Shown here: piece after piece, positions 8,739 through 19,284 of the stretch
How the letters are laid out: every line of letters begins with the position of its first letter
Numbering within the stretch: the stretch's first letter is position 1
NCBI RefSeq assembly: GCF_038396755.1
Contig: NZ_CP149822.1
Coordinates: forward strand, 1,302,001-1,366,000
Direction: 5' to 3'
Length of the DNA stretch: 64,000 nucleotides
Source of the DNA: Chitinophaga pollutisoli
GTDB taxonomy: Bacteria; Bacteroidota; Bacteroidia; Chitinophagales; Chitinophagaceae
Program-made: the position numbers and the translations under genes
Notes under the pieces: model-generated
Told to the model about the DNA's origin: nothing
The model's database searches: none
The model's input: the letters and a program-made list of their open reading frames with translations, nothing else

Positions 8739-11700
8739 ATGAAATTAACTTTAACTGTCCCTATCGGCCTACCGGCCGGACGGTATTCCTTTTCCAAAAT
8801 TACGAGGGTCATGAAGCTGACTACGATTCTCATCCTGACCGCCAGCCTCCACGTGGCTGCATCCAAAGTTGCCGGTCAAAATGTAACCATGAGGCTTAAG
8901 GACGTGCCTATTAAAACCGTACTTCTTAAAATCCAGAAACAGACGGGGCTGGATTTCCTGATCGATGAGTCGATACTCGAAAGCGCCGGCCGTGTTTCAC
9001 TGGATGTGAAGGGCATGCCCGTTTCGTCGGTATTGAAATTATGCCTGGAAGACAAACCGCTGTCTTACTCGATTTCGAATGGCCGCATTGTGGTCAAGCC
9101 GCGGCAACCGGAAATATCAACGGCCGCCCCGGCTTACATTAAGATCTCGGGAGTCATCCGCGACACCGAGGGAAACGTGTTAATCGGGGCTTCGGTGGTC
9201 GTGAAAGACACAAAAAGAGGTGTAGTTACGGATGAAAACGGCGCTTTTACCATCGATGCCGATCCTGGCGCAACGCTGATCATCTCTTTTATCGGGTATG
9301 TAACACAAACCGTTGCCGTTTCCAATAAAACCCAACTGGACATTGCCCTGGAGAAATCGCCTAACAAACTCGATGAAGCGATCGTGGTAGCTTACGGTAC
9401 TTCCAGCAAGCGCAAGACCACCAGCGCCATCAGCACCTTGTCCATGGAAAATGTTGCTCCGATTCCCGTGCCATCCATCAACGATGCCATCGCCGGCCGT
9501 CTTGCCGGGATAATCGTCACCACAACAAACGGCGCCCCGGGCACTAAAAGCAACATCTCCATCAGGGGTGGCGGCACTCCGTTGTTTGTTATCGACAATG
9601 TCATCCGCTCTTCCAACGACTTCGCCAATCTCAATCCCAACGACATCGAAGACTACTCGATTCTGAAAGACGCCGCAGCCACTGCATTGTATGGAGTTGC
9701 CGCAGCGAACGGCGTTATCGTCGTAACGACTAAAAAAGGGAAAAGCGGAAAAATGAACGTAAACTATTCCTATAACCAGATATTCTCCCAACCTACTGTT
9801 TTCCCCACGAAAGTAAGCTCATACGAACAACTTTCGTGGTACAACAAGTTGTATGAAGCGGAAGGTCGCAGCCCTTACACACAGCCGGATGACCTCGAGA
9901 AATACCGCACGGGATCCGACCCGATCCGGTTCCCCAACACCAACTGGCAAAAGGTGGCCATGAAAAACGCGGCGCCTGAAATGCGGCACGACCTGTCCGT
10001 TTCCGCCGGCACGAAGCTTTTGACCTATTTTGCCTCTTTATCCTATTACGATCAGGCATCCATTCTGAAAACGGATAAAAACTATAACCGCCGCACCACC
10101 TACCGGTTGAACACCGTGAGCCATTTCGACGAAATCAATCTGAAAGTTACGACCGGCCTCGACGGCTTTGTAGAAACCAATTCCCAACCCAACCACAGTT
10201 ACGGCACGATCTACAGCCACATCCAGGATAAGCGCCCGCAATTCCTTGCCTATAACGAATACGGTTTGCCGTCGGTCAACACCCCCGACAACCCTGCCGT
10301 AGAACTGGCGGCCGGTTCGGGATACAACAAGAACACCTCCCGTGTTTTCAATGGAAACCTGGCGCTTGAGTATTCGGCCCATTTCCTGGAGGGGCTGCGA
10401 TTCCGGTTTAACGGGAACTACAATTCCTATAGCAGCGACGGTAAAACATGGGATTACCTGGTGCCCACATATGCCAACGGCAGCACTACCCCGATCCCTG
10501 GCCCCGCGCCCAGCCTATCATTGCGCAGCGGCTCAGGCAACAATATGAACCTCCAGGGCTATGTACTGTATAACCGGCAATTCGGCGACCACAACGTAGA
10601 GTTTACGGGTATATATGAACAGCAGCAATTCAAATCCAACAACCTGGAAGGAAGCAGGGTAAAATATCAGATAGTTTACGACCAGCTCGTGGCAGGGCCT
10701 ACCCAGGACCAGACGTTAGGCGGCGGCCAGAACGAAAGCGGACGGGCGGCCTTCATCGGCAACGTGAGCTATAATTACAAAACGAAATATATCCTTGGGG
10801 TATCGGCCCGCCGTGACGGCGACGACCTGTTCGTGCCCGGCAAGCAATGGGGAACGTTTTACGCCGTTTCCGGCGGATATGTGATCACAGAAGAGCCATT
10901 CATCGCAGATTTCGCGGAACGTGCAGGGATCGATTTCCTCAAAGTACGCGGTTCTTACGGCAAAACCGGCAACCTGGATGGGATTGCGCGGTACCAGTAT
11001 GTACCGGGATATAGTATTAACGCCATTGGATGGGTTATCAACGGCAATGCCGTGCAAAGCACATCTGAGCCAGGCTCGCTTCCCAGTACCAATTTTTCGT
11101 GGCAAAACGTTAAAAGCCGCAACATTGGTATCGATTTCGCTGCATTCAACAACCGGTTGAACGGCTCGGCCGACTATCACTATTCCCGGACGACGGGCTT
11201 CGTGAACTCCGATCCCCGTTACGCGCAGACGCTGGGCATCGGCCTGCCCCCCATCAACTTCGCGGAAGGGGCAACCCGGAAAGAGGGTTACGAATTCATG
11301 GCGAACTGGAACGGCAACAAAGGAAAATTCAGTTATAAATTAGGTGCTACTCTTACTTACTTCAATTCGCTGGTGGAAAGGAACACCGAAAGCGAAGCGG
11401 CTTTGAAAAACCCCTATACCCGCAGCTCCGGAACGGCAGGCAATTTTTATGGCACCGGCTATACGAGCCTCGGGTACTACAACAACAACAGCGACCTGTT
11501 CTCAGGTGCGCGACGCATTTCTTCCACGAATATCACCGCGGGCGACATCCGGTACGAAGACACAAATGGCGACGGACAGATCACGGGCGACGACTTCCGC
11601 CGGATCGGCAGCAACACCTTCCCCCGGTCCAACTTCGGGTTTACGGCAGATCTTGGCTTTAAGGGTTTTTCCCTTAGCATGGTACTGCATGGATCCGGCA

Positions 11701-12104
11701 AGCGCGACCGTTACATCGGACAGGTGGTACAGGGAGGCGCGGAAGGCTCCTTGTTTACTTACGCCTTCCAACAGGATTACTGGCGGCCGGACAATACGGG
11801 AGCGAAGTTCCCCCGTGCCGTGTCCACCCCGACTTTCAATGGCAACAATAACTACGTGACCAGCGACTTCTGGCTGTTGTCTTCCGGCTTCCTGCGATTG
11901 AAGGTCGTGCAGCTGGGATATGATCTTAAGTACAGTGTTTTGAAGAACAGCCGGTTCCAGACGCTCCGTGTTTTCGCATCGGGCATGAACCTGCTCACCA
12001 CTTCCAAAAGCATGAAGTACTTCATCGATCCCGAATCCGACACAAACAACTACGGTTACCCGGTACAACGCACCATTTCATTCGGCATCAATGCCGGCTT
12101 TTAA
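8739..12104 (+). CDS. SusC-family TonB-dependent outer-membrane transporter with STN signalling domain
   Basis: This 1121-residue outer-membrane importer moves oligosaccharides with TonB energy. Domains in order: a signal peptide beginning at the internal MKLTTILIL segment (about residues 25-46), an STN/secretin-type signalling domain (about 48-115, NVTMRLKDVPIKTVLLKI), a CarboxypepD_reg-like beta-sandwich (about 130-210), a TonB plug (about 215-330, with SIRGGGTPLFVIDNVI and LKDAAATALYG) and the beta-barrel ending in GINAGF with a terminal Phe. The STN domain ties it to the FecR/sigma pair upstream, unlike the other two SusC proteins in the window. SusD follows 27 bases downstream. The start could be the second Met (near 8811), which gives a more usual signal peptide. 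Confidence 0.95.
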   Translation: MKLTLTVPIGLPAGRYSFSKITRVMKLTTILILTASLHVAASKVAGQNVTMRLKDVPIKTVLLKIQKQTGLDFLIDESILESAGRVSLDVKGMPVSSVLKLCLEDKPLSYSISNGRIVVKPRQPEISTAAPAYIKISGVIRDTEGNVLIGASVVVKDTKRGVVTDENGAFTIDADPGATLIISFIGYVTQTVAVSNKTQLDIALEKSPNKLDEAIVVAYGTSSKRKTTSAISTLSMENVAPIPVPSINDAIAGRLAGIIVTTTNGAPGTKSNISIRGGGTPLFVIDNVIRSSNDFANLNPNDIEDYSILKDAAATALYGVAAANGVIVVTTKKGKSGKMNVNYSYNQIFSQPTVFPTKVSSYEQLSWYNKLYEAEGRSPYTQPDDLEKYRTGSDPIRFPNTNWQKVAMKNAAPEMRHDLSVSAGTKLLTYFASLSYYDQASILKTDKNYNRRTTYRLNTVSHFDEINLKVTTGLDGFVETNSQPNHSYGTIYSHIQDKRPQFLAYNEYGLPSVNTPDNPAVELAAGSGYNKNTSRVFNGNLALEYSAHFLEGLRFRFNGNYNSYSSDGKTWDYLVPTYANGSTTPIPGPAPSLSLRSGSGNNMNLQGYVLYNRQFGDHNVEFTGIYEQQQFKSNNLEGSRVKYQIVYDQLVAGPTQDQTLGGGQNESGRAAFIGNVSYNYKTKYILGVSARRDGDDLFVPGKQWGTFYAVSGGYVITEEPFIADFAERAGIDFLKVRGSYGKTGNLDGIARYQYVPGYSINAIGWVINGNAVQSTSEPGSLPSTNFSWQNVKSRNIGIDFAAFNNRLNGSADYHYSRTTGFVNSDPRYAQTLGIGLPPINFAEGATRKEGYEFMANWNGNKGKFSYKLGATLTYFNSLVERNTESEAALKNPYTRSSGTAGNFYGTGYTSLGYYNNNSDLFSGARRISSTNITAGDIRYEDTNGDGQITGDDFRRIGSNTFPRSNFGFTADLGFKGFSLSMVLHGSGKRDRYIGQVVQGGAEGSLFTYAFQQDYWRPDNTGAKFPRAVSTPTFNGNNNYVTSDFWLLSSGFLRLKVVQLGYDLKYSVLKNSRFQTLRVFASGMNLLTTSKSMKYFIDPESDTNNYGYPVQRTISFGINAGF

Positions 12105-12131
12105 AGAACCGCCAACGTCAAAACCACTACA

Positions 12132-14021
12132 ATGAAAAAGAAACACATCCTCATATCCGGCTTAACGGCATGTTTTGCGCTTTCGTCTGCCTGCAACAAG
12201 GTACTTGAAACGGAACCATTCGACAGGATCAGCGAAGACGTAGTCTGGAGCAACAAGGCCAATGCCGAAACCTTTATTTTCGGCACCTACAATATCATGG
12301 ACAACTTCGGCTCCGTTCCGGGAACCGATACGCGTACCACCAATATTCTGGGGCAGGACGGAACTGCCGGCGGCGCTTTCCCGGTATACACGGAAGCGGT
12401 TACGCGGAACGACGATTACGGATTCAACAACTGGGGCAGCATTCGCCGGTGCAATCTCATCATTCAAAAAGTAGGCGAGGCGCCTGGCATTTCAGACGCT
12501 GATAAACGGATGCTGATTGCGGAAGCCAAATTCCTCCGGGCCATGTCGTACTATGCTATCGCGCGTTCTACCGGCCGCATTGTTTGGATAGACAAGGTAC
12601 TAACGCCAGACGACGAGCTAAAACTACCAACCACGGCTAATCCGGCCGCTTCCTATCAATATATTATCAAAGATCTGGAAGATGCGGTGCAGGATATGTC
12701 TGCCGAAAAAGTATCCGGCAGGGCCAACAAATACGTGGCAGCCGCGTTTTTGTCGGAAGTTTGCCTGCAGGCGGCTGCTTACCAAAACTATCCGAATGCG
12801 GCGAATGTTACACCAGCCAGCCCGCTGGTCGACAAAGCCATCGCAAATGCCCGGTTTGTGATCGACAATGGCGGCTATTCACTGGAGGCCGACTACGGTG
12901 GAATGTTTAACGAAACGAAAAACACATCGCCGGAAATCATTTACGCCAAGTATCTGCTACCTATAAATACTTCGGTAGAAAACACCCCCATGCAATTCAT
13001 GGCGGGCAACATCAAGCCGGACAAGCTGGAGCAGATCGGCGGATACCCGGCCATGAACGTGCCCGATATTTTCAATTGCTGGCCCGGCAGCTTCCCCAGC
13101 GAAAATTTCACCGATGAATACCTAGTGAAAGACGATCAGAATCCTTCCCTGGCGTTGCCCTGGTACGAAACTTCGCAATATAAATCCGCGGTGGATGAGA
13201 TGGCAAATGTGCGGACGACCTACCGCCGCAGGGGCTTGCCAGACGATTCCATTCCTTTGCTGCTCGACGAAACGCTGGTAAAACAGGGACGGATCAAAGC
13301 CGGCAGCAATGAAACCGTCTGGACGCTAACCAACCGCGGGAGGGATGCCCGCTGGGCATCTTCCATCGTCAGCGATTCCACCCGCTTTTACGGCGAGCTG
13401 ATGATTACCGCGGTTAAAGGCAATGCCACCCGCTGGATTTCGGTAAACGGCGGCATCTGGGGCGCCAGTATCAGCAATATGTACTGGAGAAAGGGAATGT
13501 ACACCAACGTTACACCTACGCTCATGAATGTTTCCAAAACGGCTTACCACTATGTGTGCATGCGCCTCGGCCGGGTATACCTCAACCTGGCGGAAGCATA
13601 CCTGCTGAAGGGGGATGTTGCCAACGCTGTTGCGAGTCTCAACAAGACCCGCGAAACACATGGCAAGTTGCCTCCCGCCGCCGCCGGATCACTGGCAGAC
13701 GCCTGGAAGGATTATAAGCGGGAACGTCGCGTTGACCTGGTGCTGGAAAACGATTATTACTTTTCACTGCTGCGCTGGGGCAGGTACGGAGGCGCAGCCA
13801 ACAATGGCATAGCTCCCGGGGGTACCATTAACGATCTGACCGCTACTATCCGTGTGATGGATATCACTAGGGACCGTAAAGGTTTCGCGATCGTAACCGG
13901 CGCCTTTGCCAATGCTTACAACCAGCGCCGTTTTGATCCAGGACGCAGGTACCTCTTCCCTATCGCGCAAAACTACATCGACAACAATCCCAACTTTGGA
14001 CCGCAAAACTTCGGATGGTAA
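12132..14021 (+). CDS. SusD/RagB-family surface glycan-binding lipoprotein (PUL 1)
   Basis: This 629-residue lipoprotein pairs with the SusC upstream as the lid that captures glycan. The signal peptide ends in a lipobox with C21 (LSSAC). The N-terminal SusD-like region follows (RCNLIIQKVGEAPGISDADKRM and AEAKFLRAMSYYAIAR, the helical TPR-like core). The C-terminal part has the RagB block YLNLAEAYLLKGDVANAVASL and an RRFDPGRRYLFPI ending typical of the family. It is somewhat longer than the common 500-600 residues. It should sit on the outer leaflet and be co-transcribed with SusC. Confidence 0.94.
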   Translation: MKKKHILISGLTACFALSSACNKVLETEPFDRISEDVVWSNKANAETFIFGTYNIMDNFGSVPGTDTRTTNILGQDGTAGGAFPVYTEAVTRNDDYGFNNWGSIRRCNLIIQKVGEAPGISDADKRMLIAEAKFLRAMSYYAIARSTGRIVWIDKVLTPDDELKLPTTANPAASYQYIIKDLEDAVQDMSAEKVSGRANKYVAAAFLSEVCLQAAAYQNYPNAANVTPASPLVDKAIANARFVIDNGGYSLEADYGGMFNETKNTSPEIIYAKYLLPINTSVENTPMQFMAGNIKPDKLEQIGGYPAMNVPDIFNCWPGSFPSENFTDEYLVKDDQNPSLALPWYETSQYKSAVDEMANVRTTYRRRGLPDDSIPLLLDETLVKQGRIKAGSNETVWTLTNRGRDARWASSIVSDSTRFYGELMITAVKGNATRWISVNGGIWGASISNMYWRKGMYTNVTPTLMNVSKTAYHYVCMRLGRVYLNLAEAYLLKGDVANAVASLNKTRETHGKLPPAAAGSLADAWKDYKRERRVDLVLENDYYFSLLRWGRYGGAANNGIAPGGTINDLTATIRVMDITRDRKGFAIVTGAFANAYNQRRFDPGRRYLFPIAQNYIDNNPNFGPQNFGW

Positions 14022-14041
14022 CCAAACTAAACTCCTGAACA

Positions 14042-14518
14042 ATGAACATTAAAATATTATTCCGCACCGCCAGTCTCCTTTCCGCCATTATGATATGCCT
14101 GAGCGCATGCCTGAAAAAGGACTTGCCCGAATACCCGTTGTTCGATGGCAACGAAATCACGCTTGTGAGCGCCGAACACCGTTTCAACACCGGCCGTATG
14201 ATGAACGGCCAACCGGTTGTGGGATATCAAAAACTGACAACGGCAAGCCAGATCGACAAAGCCAACGGTGTGATCAACGTGTCTATCACCGTTCCGGGCG
14301 CATCAGGCGATTTCACCGCCGCTGAAAAAACCAAGGTGACGCAATCCAATCTCTGGTTCTATTGCAACATCTCGACTGCCGCAACGATCAAGGCGATCAA
14401 CGGTACTCCGTCGCTGGGCGACCCAACCAACGCAACCAAACCGCTGCAGTTCGAAGTAACGGCCGCCAATGGCGAAAAACGTACCTGGACAATTAATATC
14501 ACATCATTCACCAACTAA
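14042..14518 (+). CDS. Small surface lipoprotein of PUL 1 (DUF5018-like)
   Basis: A 158-residue lipoprotein with lipobox cysteine C23 (CLSAC). After KKDLPEYPLFDGNEIT, the body is a single beta-rich domain with the ending GEKRTWTINITSF. This layout recalls the DUF5018 lipoproteins often found after SusD in Bacteroidota loci, but that assignment is from pattern memory. It lies 20 bases after SusD and should be an accessory glycan-binding protein at the cell surface. Confidence 0.6.
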   Translation: MNIKILFRTASLLSAIMICLSACLKKDLPEYPLFDGNEITLVSAEHRFNTGRMMNGQPVVGYQKLTTASQIDKANGVINVSITVPGASGDFTAAEKTKVTQSNLWFYCNISTAATIKAINGTPSLGDPTNATKPLQFEVTAANGEKRTWTINITSFTN

Positions 14519-14547
14519 AGATTGAACCCTCGTTCACTGTATCAAAC

Positions 14548-14581
14548 AAGGCCGTCGCATTCTTGTGCCGGCTTCTTTTTT
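14548..14581 (+). terminator. Weak possible terminator after the SusCD-lipoprotein genes
   Basis: GCCG and CGGC arms (extended by a G-T and an A-T pair) flank a 14-base loop and are followed by CTTTTTT. The stem is short, so partial termination between binding proteins and enzymes is the most that can be claimed. Confidence 0.3.
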
Positions 14582-14595
14582 AAACTAAATTCAAC

Positions 14596-16842
14596 ATGGA
14601 ATCGAAGTCAGCTTTCTTAATATTGTCGATGGCAGGCTTATTGTACTGCAGCGGCGCAAACGCCCAGGCAAGGGAATATACGGTGGATGCAAGTGCATCT
14701 GCCGAAGCCACCGGGCTTCCATTGTCGATGAAGGGGACCAGCCCCGAAGGTGTGCGGCTGGAAGTCAATAGTAAATATTTCGTTAAAAACGGCCAGCCCT
14801 GGTTTCCCGTGATGGGCGAGCTGCATTACAACCGTGTACCTGCCGGGGAATGGGCGACAGAAATCCGGAAGATGAAAAGCGCAGGAATATCCGTGATTGC
14901 CACTTACATCTTCTGGAACGAGCACGAAATCAAACAAAACCACTGGGACTGGAGCAATAACCGGGACCTTCGCCGGTTTGTGGAAACCTGTAAACAAAAC
15001 GGCATGTACGTTTGGCTGCGCATCGGCCCCTGGTGCCATGGAGAACAGTTGCATGGCGGATTCCCCGATTGGATAGAACATATGAAAGGTCACCGCCGGA
15101 ATACACCCGCTTACCTGGATGCCAGTGCTGAATTGTTCCGCCAGATCGGCCGCCAGACACAGGGCCTGTATTTCGAGACCGGCGGCCCCGTGATCGGGGT
15201 ACAGCTTGAAAATGAATATGCGTCCGGTGAAAAATCCCATATCGCCGAATTGAAAAAACGGGCTGTCCAGGCGGGTATAAAGCCCGTGTACTGGACAGTA
15301 ACCGCCAATACGGTCTTCGACGATGCGATTACCGACGTAATCCCTCTCCAGGGTGCTTACCCCTACCGCGGCTGGGAAGCCGGCGGCGGTGGTCCCACTA
15401 AAGATTTTCTATACGGGAATGACCAGTGGATCATGACGGGCGCATTCGGCAAAGTGTATTACGACATCAGTAAATACCCGAGAGGACTGTGCGAACAGGG
15501 TTGTGGCAGCCAGCAAACCTATCAGAACCGGTTCATCGTGGAACCCCATGTAGTGGAAGCCCACCTTCAAAACCAGGTGGGCAGGGGCATGAATCTTGTG
15601 GGGTATTACATGTTCCACGGCGGCACGCAAACACCCGGCCTCGCCGAACCGGGATACCCTGCCAGTTACGATTTCCAGGCGCCGGTTTCGGAATTTGGCC
15701 TGCTAAGGCCGTCATACCATCACCTCAAAGTTATCCATCATTTCATCAATGATTTCGGATCCGACCTCGCCACCATGCGGGTAGTTCCGGCACCGCATCC
15801 CGTTACAAACGAAAAAGACACCTCGGAACTGCGGTTCGTGGCCAGGGCGCGTGGCAACAGCGGCTTCCTCTTCCTTTGCAACACACAGGTCAGGGTACCG
15901 ATGCCTGCAAAAAACGTTTCTATCAAGGTCAAGCTGGATCATGAAACCATTACGTTCCCTGAAATGAAAATTGCGGAAGAAACGGCTCCAATCCTCCCTT
16001 TCAATCTCACGGAACAAGGCCTTACCATCAAGTACGTAACCGCCCAGCCACTCGCCCGCATCACGCGGGACCGGCATACTACATTATTCTTTTTTCGACT
16101 GCCTGGCGTTTTGCCCGAATTCGGACTCGATGCCAAAGGTGTGACGAAGGTGAATGCAGGAGGATGGAAGCAGATTTCCGCGCAAACGATTTCACGTTAC
16201 AGCGGAGGCGAAAACCCGGTAGAAATACAAGGAATGGATGGCGCGCGGGTTACGCTCGTTTTTCTCTCCCGTGAGGAGGCGGAGCAATCCTGGCGTATGA
16301 CACTTAAAGGCAAAGATGTACTGATCCTGACGAAAGCCGATGTAGTCATGAACGATCAGGGGCTGGAACTCCGACAGGCGGGAAATCATCATTTCCAGCT
16401 CCGGGTTTTCCCGTCTGACGCTATTTCCGGCAAAAAAACCGGTCCGGGTAAATTGTTCACCCTTCACAGCAGGAAGGTAAAAGCCGCTTCTACGATTGCC
16501 GTCCCGCTGCAGTCAGGATCGCGCGAAGCGACCGTACCGCTGCCATCCGGCCAAACCGCTTCCATCGCGGACTGGATCATGGCCGTCAGTTACCAGGGCG
16601 GTAAATGCGAATTGCTCCGCGACGGGCAATTACTGACCGACGACCTCTACAACGGCAGCGGTCCCTGGCTTATAACATTACGGCGCTTCCGGGATGTACA
16701 AGCTCCGCTGCAACTGGCGGTACACGCCTGGAACAAAGATATCACGGGCGTACCGGAAAAGCTGGCCCAAAAGATCGCAGCCGAAGGGCCGCGTATCAAC
16801 GGCATTTCACTGATTCCACAATATAAAACCATTATCCGCTAG
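14596..16842 (+). CDS. GH35 family beta-galactosidase, secreted
   Basis: This 748-residue secreted enzyme is predicted to remove terminal beta-galactosyl residues. A signal peptide ends near residue 24 (SGANAQA). The GH35 TIM barrel starts at about residue 55 with FVKNGQPWFPVMGELHYNR. The acid/base lies in VQLENEY (N206-E207), and E300 in the CEQG segment is the probable nucleophile, a spacing like that of characterised GH35 enzymes. GYYMFHGGTQ near residue 335 matches the family motif YMFHGGT. C-terminal beta-domains follow. It is first in a GH35-GH95-GH35 enzyme block and is clearly paralogous to the gene at 19285. The barrel is divergent from eukaryotic and LacA-type GH35, so the linkage is uncertain. 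Confidence 0.85.
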   Translation: MESKSAFLILSMAGLLYCSGANAQAREYTVDASASAEATGLPLSMKGTSPEGVRLEVNSKYFVKNGQPWFPVMGELHYNRVPAGEWATEIRKMKSAGISVIATYIFWNEHEIKQNHWDWSNNRDLRRFVETCKQNGMYVWLRIGPWCHGEQLHGGFPDWIEHMKGHRRNTPAYLDASAELFRQIGRQTQGLYFETGGPVIGVQLENEYASGEKSHIAELKKRAVQAGIKPVYWTVTANTVFDDAITDVIPLQGAYPYRGWEAGGGGPTKDFLYGNDQWIMTGAFGKVYYDISKYPRGLCEQGCGSQQTYQNRFIVEPHVVEAHLQNQVGRGMNLVGYYMFHGGTQTPGLAEPGYPASYDFQAPVSEFGLLRPSYHHLKVIHHFINDFGSDLATMRVVPAPHPVTNEKDTSELRFVARARGNSGFLFLCNTQVRVPMPAKNVSIKVKLDHETITFPEMKIAEETAPILPFNLTEQGLTIKYVTAQPLARITRDRHTTLFFFRLPGVLPEFGLDAKGVTKVNAGGWKQISAQTISRYSGGENPVEIQGMDGARVTLVFLSREEAEQSWRMTLKGKDVLILTKADVVMNDQGLELRQAGNHHFQLRVFPSDAISGKKTGPGKLFTLHSRKVKAASTIAVPLQSGSREATVPLPSGQTASIADWIMAVSYQGGKCELLRDGQLLTDDLYNGSGPWLITLRRFRDVQAPLQLAVHAWNKDITGVPEKLAQKIAAEGPRINGISLIPQYKTIIR

Positions 16843-16869
16843 TACAGCGGCACAGCAAAATTACCCAAC

Positions 16870-19272
16870 ATGAAAAAACGATTGATTCTTTTGGCAATCA
16901 TTGCCGAAAGCACCACTCTTTTTGCCCAGGATCCACCGTTGCGGCTCATCTACCACCAGCCTGCACGCCAGTTTACTCAAGCGTTTCCATTGGGCAACGG
17001 CCGCCTGGGCGCCACTGTTTTCGGTGGCGTTACCCGGGAAAAAATCATCCTCAACGATGATAGTTTCTGGTCCGGGGAACCAATAGACGTGACCATACCC
17101 GGCGGCCCCGAGATTGTATCTAGGATCGAAGCCGCCATCGCAAAACGCGACCACCGGCTTGCCGACCAGCTCGCCCAACAGATACAGGGCCCTTACAACC
17201 AGTCGTACCAGCCACTGGAAACCCTGGAACTTTCCTTCGACCATAAAGGAACACCATCCCGATACACCCGTTCCCTGGACCTTCAAAACGCCCTGGCTAA
17301 AATCTCCTACGAGGCCGACGGTGTCACCTATACACGGACGGCCTTTTCCAGTTACCCTGGTCAGGCATTCGTTCTTCGCCTGGAAGCAGACCAGCCAGGC
17401 AAGCTGAATTTCGAGATAAAACTGTCCGGACCGCATCAACGGACGGCACGGGTTCACCGGAACAATACCCTGGAATCCGGCGGAAAGGCCCCCGCGCATG
17501 TAGACCCCAACTATCTCGATACACCCCATCCCATTATTTACGACAGCGCAACAGCAGGCAAAGGCATGCGCTACACAACGCTGGTGCAGGTAGAAAATAC
17601 AGGCGGCACCGTGATCCGGAAAGGGCAAACCCTCCTCGTCAAAAATGCCGACAAAGCAACGATTTACCTGACTGCCCGCACGAGTTTCAACGGCTTCGAC
17701 AAATCACCGTCCACCGAAGGTGCGGACAGCGAAAAACTCGCCCGGGCCGACCTGCAAAAATTACGCGGTAAAACATACGGTCAAATATACCAGGAACACA
17801 TCACGGACTTCGGGGCATTGTCTGGCCGCTTATCTTTTCGCCTGAACGACGGTAATGATCCTGCACAAGACACCACGACGGAATTCTCGCGGCTCGACGT
17901 CGCACGGAAAACGGAATTGCTCTTCCAACTGGGCCGCTATTTTATGATTTCCGGATCGCGACCGGGATCGCAGCCCCTGAATCTGCAAGGCATCTGGAAC
18001 GAATGGGTGCGGCCGCCCTGGAGCAGCAATTATACCATGAACATCAATTCCCAGATGAACTACTGGCCTGTTATGGTGACCAACCTGGCCGAATGCCATA
18101 GCCCCATGCTCAATTTTATCGAGGAACTGGCCGTCAACGGCCGGAAAACCGCAAAGGTAAATTATGGCAAGAAGGGATGGGTAGCGCATCACAACGCCGA
18201 CGTCTGGCGGTATTCCGGAACCGTCGGAAATAAGAGCGGTGAACCATCATGGGCGAACTTCATGGGAGGAGGCATCTGGGAAACTTTTGACTTCTGGGAA
18301 CACTACCAGTTCTCGCAGGACCGCCGTTTTCTGGAACAGCGCGCCTACCCGCTGCTGAAAGGCGCCGTCGAATTCAGCCTCGACTGGCTGAAGCGTGATA
18401 AAGACGGGAAACTCGTTCCGCCATTCACGGTATCCAGCGAAGCTACTTACCAGGATACCTCCGGGTATAAAGGGTATTGCATTTCCAATACCGGGCAGGA
18501 CATTGCGCTGTACGGAGAATTATTTATGAATTTTACCCGTACCTGTGAAATCCTGCAACGTAAAGACGAATTATACACCCGCGCTAAAGAAGCACTGGCC
18601 AGCCTGCCTCCTTACCAGATAGACCCGGAAGGGAAAATCAAAGAATGGCTGGAACCGGGGGTTGACCGTCCTTACGGTGGCAATAAGAACCACCTGTCGC
18701 AGCTCATCGGTTTTTTCCCGGGCAGGCATCTGATTTCCCAGCAAGACGCCAGGCTGGTGAGGGCAGTAAAACGGACGCTTGAAATATTCGGCCCGGGGCA
18801 ATCCGGCTGGATGTATGCCTGGGAGATTAATCTTTGGGCAAGGCTGCAACGGACAGAGCAAGCCTACGAACTGGTGAAGGCGCTGACAGACCGCGTAGGC
18901 GCGAATGACGTGAACCCCGACGGCGGTTACCAGGTGGACTGGCTGTTTGGATATACAGCGGGCATATGTGAAATGTTGATTCAATCACACACCAACGACG
19001 ATTCCGGCGCGCCAGTGATTGCACTGTTGCCTGCCCTGCCGAAAGAATGGCGCAACGGTAGCATTCGGGGTATACGTGCCCGCGGCGGTTTCGAGATAGA
19101 CATGGATTGGAAAGACGGGCTGCTGGCAAAAGCGGTGATCCGAAATGCTGCACCATCAGGCCCGAAACCGGCGACCGCCGTTATTCTTGCCAACGGCAAA
19201 AAAGAAGTCAGGCAGATTACGGATCAGGTCGAAATCAACTATTCCACATTATCTCCCAAACAAAACAAATAA
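16870..19272 (+). CDS. GH95 family alpha-L-fucosidase / alpha-L-galactosidase, secreted
   Basis: This 800-residue inverting glycoside hydrolase has a signal peptide cut after LFAQ. It has the N-terminal beta-domain starting FPLGNGRLGATVFGG and an (alpha/alpha)6 barrel with NEWVRPPWSSNYTMNIN. The catalytic apparatus of family GH95 is present: N391 and N393 in NINSQMNYW, a probable acid E524 in SSEATY, and D690 in QVDWLFGYTAGI. Most GH95 proteins read DGNFG at that last site; here it is DWLFG, so the subsite differs from typical alpha-1,2-fucosidases. Fucose or L-galactose at a non-reducing end is the likely target, next to the beta-galactose cut by the flanking GH35 proteins. It lies 27 bases after the first GH35. 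Confidence 0.9.
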   Translation: MKKRLILLAIIAESTTLFAQDPPLRLIYHQPARQFTQAFPLGNGRLGATVFGGVTREKIILNDDSFWSGEPIDVTIPGGPEIVSRIEAAIAKRDHRLADQLAQQIQGPYNQSYQPLETLELSFDHKGTPSRYTRSLDLQNALAKISYEADGVTYTRTAFSSYPGQAFVLRLEADQPGKLNFEIKLSGPHQRTARVHRNNTLESGGKAPAHVDPNYLDTPHPIIYDSATAGKGMRYTTLVQVENTGGTVIRKGQTLLVKNADKATIYLTARTSFNGFDKSPSTEGADSEKLARADLQKLRGKTYGQIYQEHITDFGALSGRLSFRLNDGNDPAQDTTTEFSRLDVARKTELLFQLGRYFMISGSRPGSQPLNLQGIWNEWVRPPWSSNYTMNINSQMNYWPVMVTNLAECHSPMLNFIEELAVNGRKTAKVNYGKKGWVAHHNADVWRYSGTVGNKSGEPSWANFMGGGIWETFDFWEHYQFSQDRRFLEQRAYPLLKGAVEFSLDWLKRDKDGKLVPPFTVSSEATYQDTSGYKGYCISNTGQDIALYGELFMNFTRTCEILQRKDELYTRAKEALASLPPYQIDPEGKIKEWLEPGVDRPYGGNKNHLSQLIGFFPGRHLISQQDARLVRAVKRTLEIFGPGQSGWMYAWEINLWARLQRTEQAYELVKALTDRVGANDVNPDGGYQVDWLFGYTAGICEMLIQSHTNDDSGAPVIALLPALPKEWRNGSIRGIRARGGFEIDMDWKDGLLAKAVIRNAAPSGPKPATAVILANGKKEVRQITDQVEINYSTLSPKQNK

Positions 19273-19284
19273 ACTGGTTCTATC

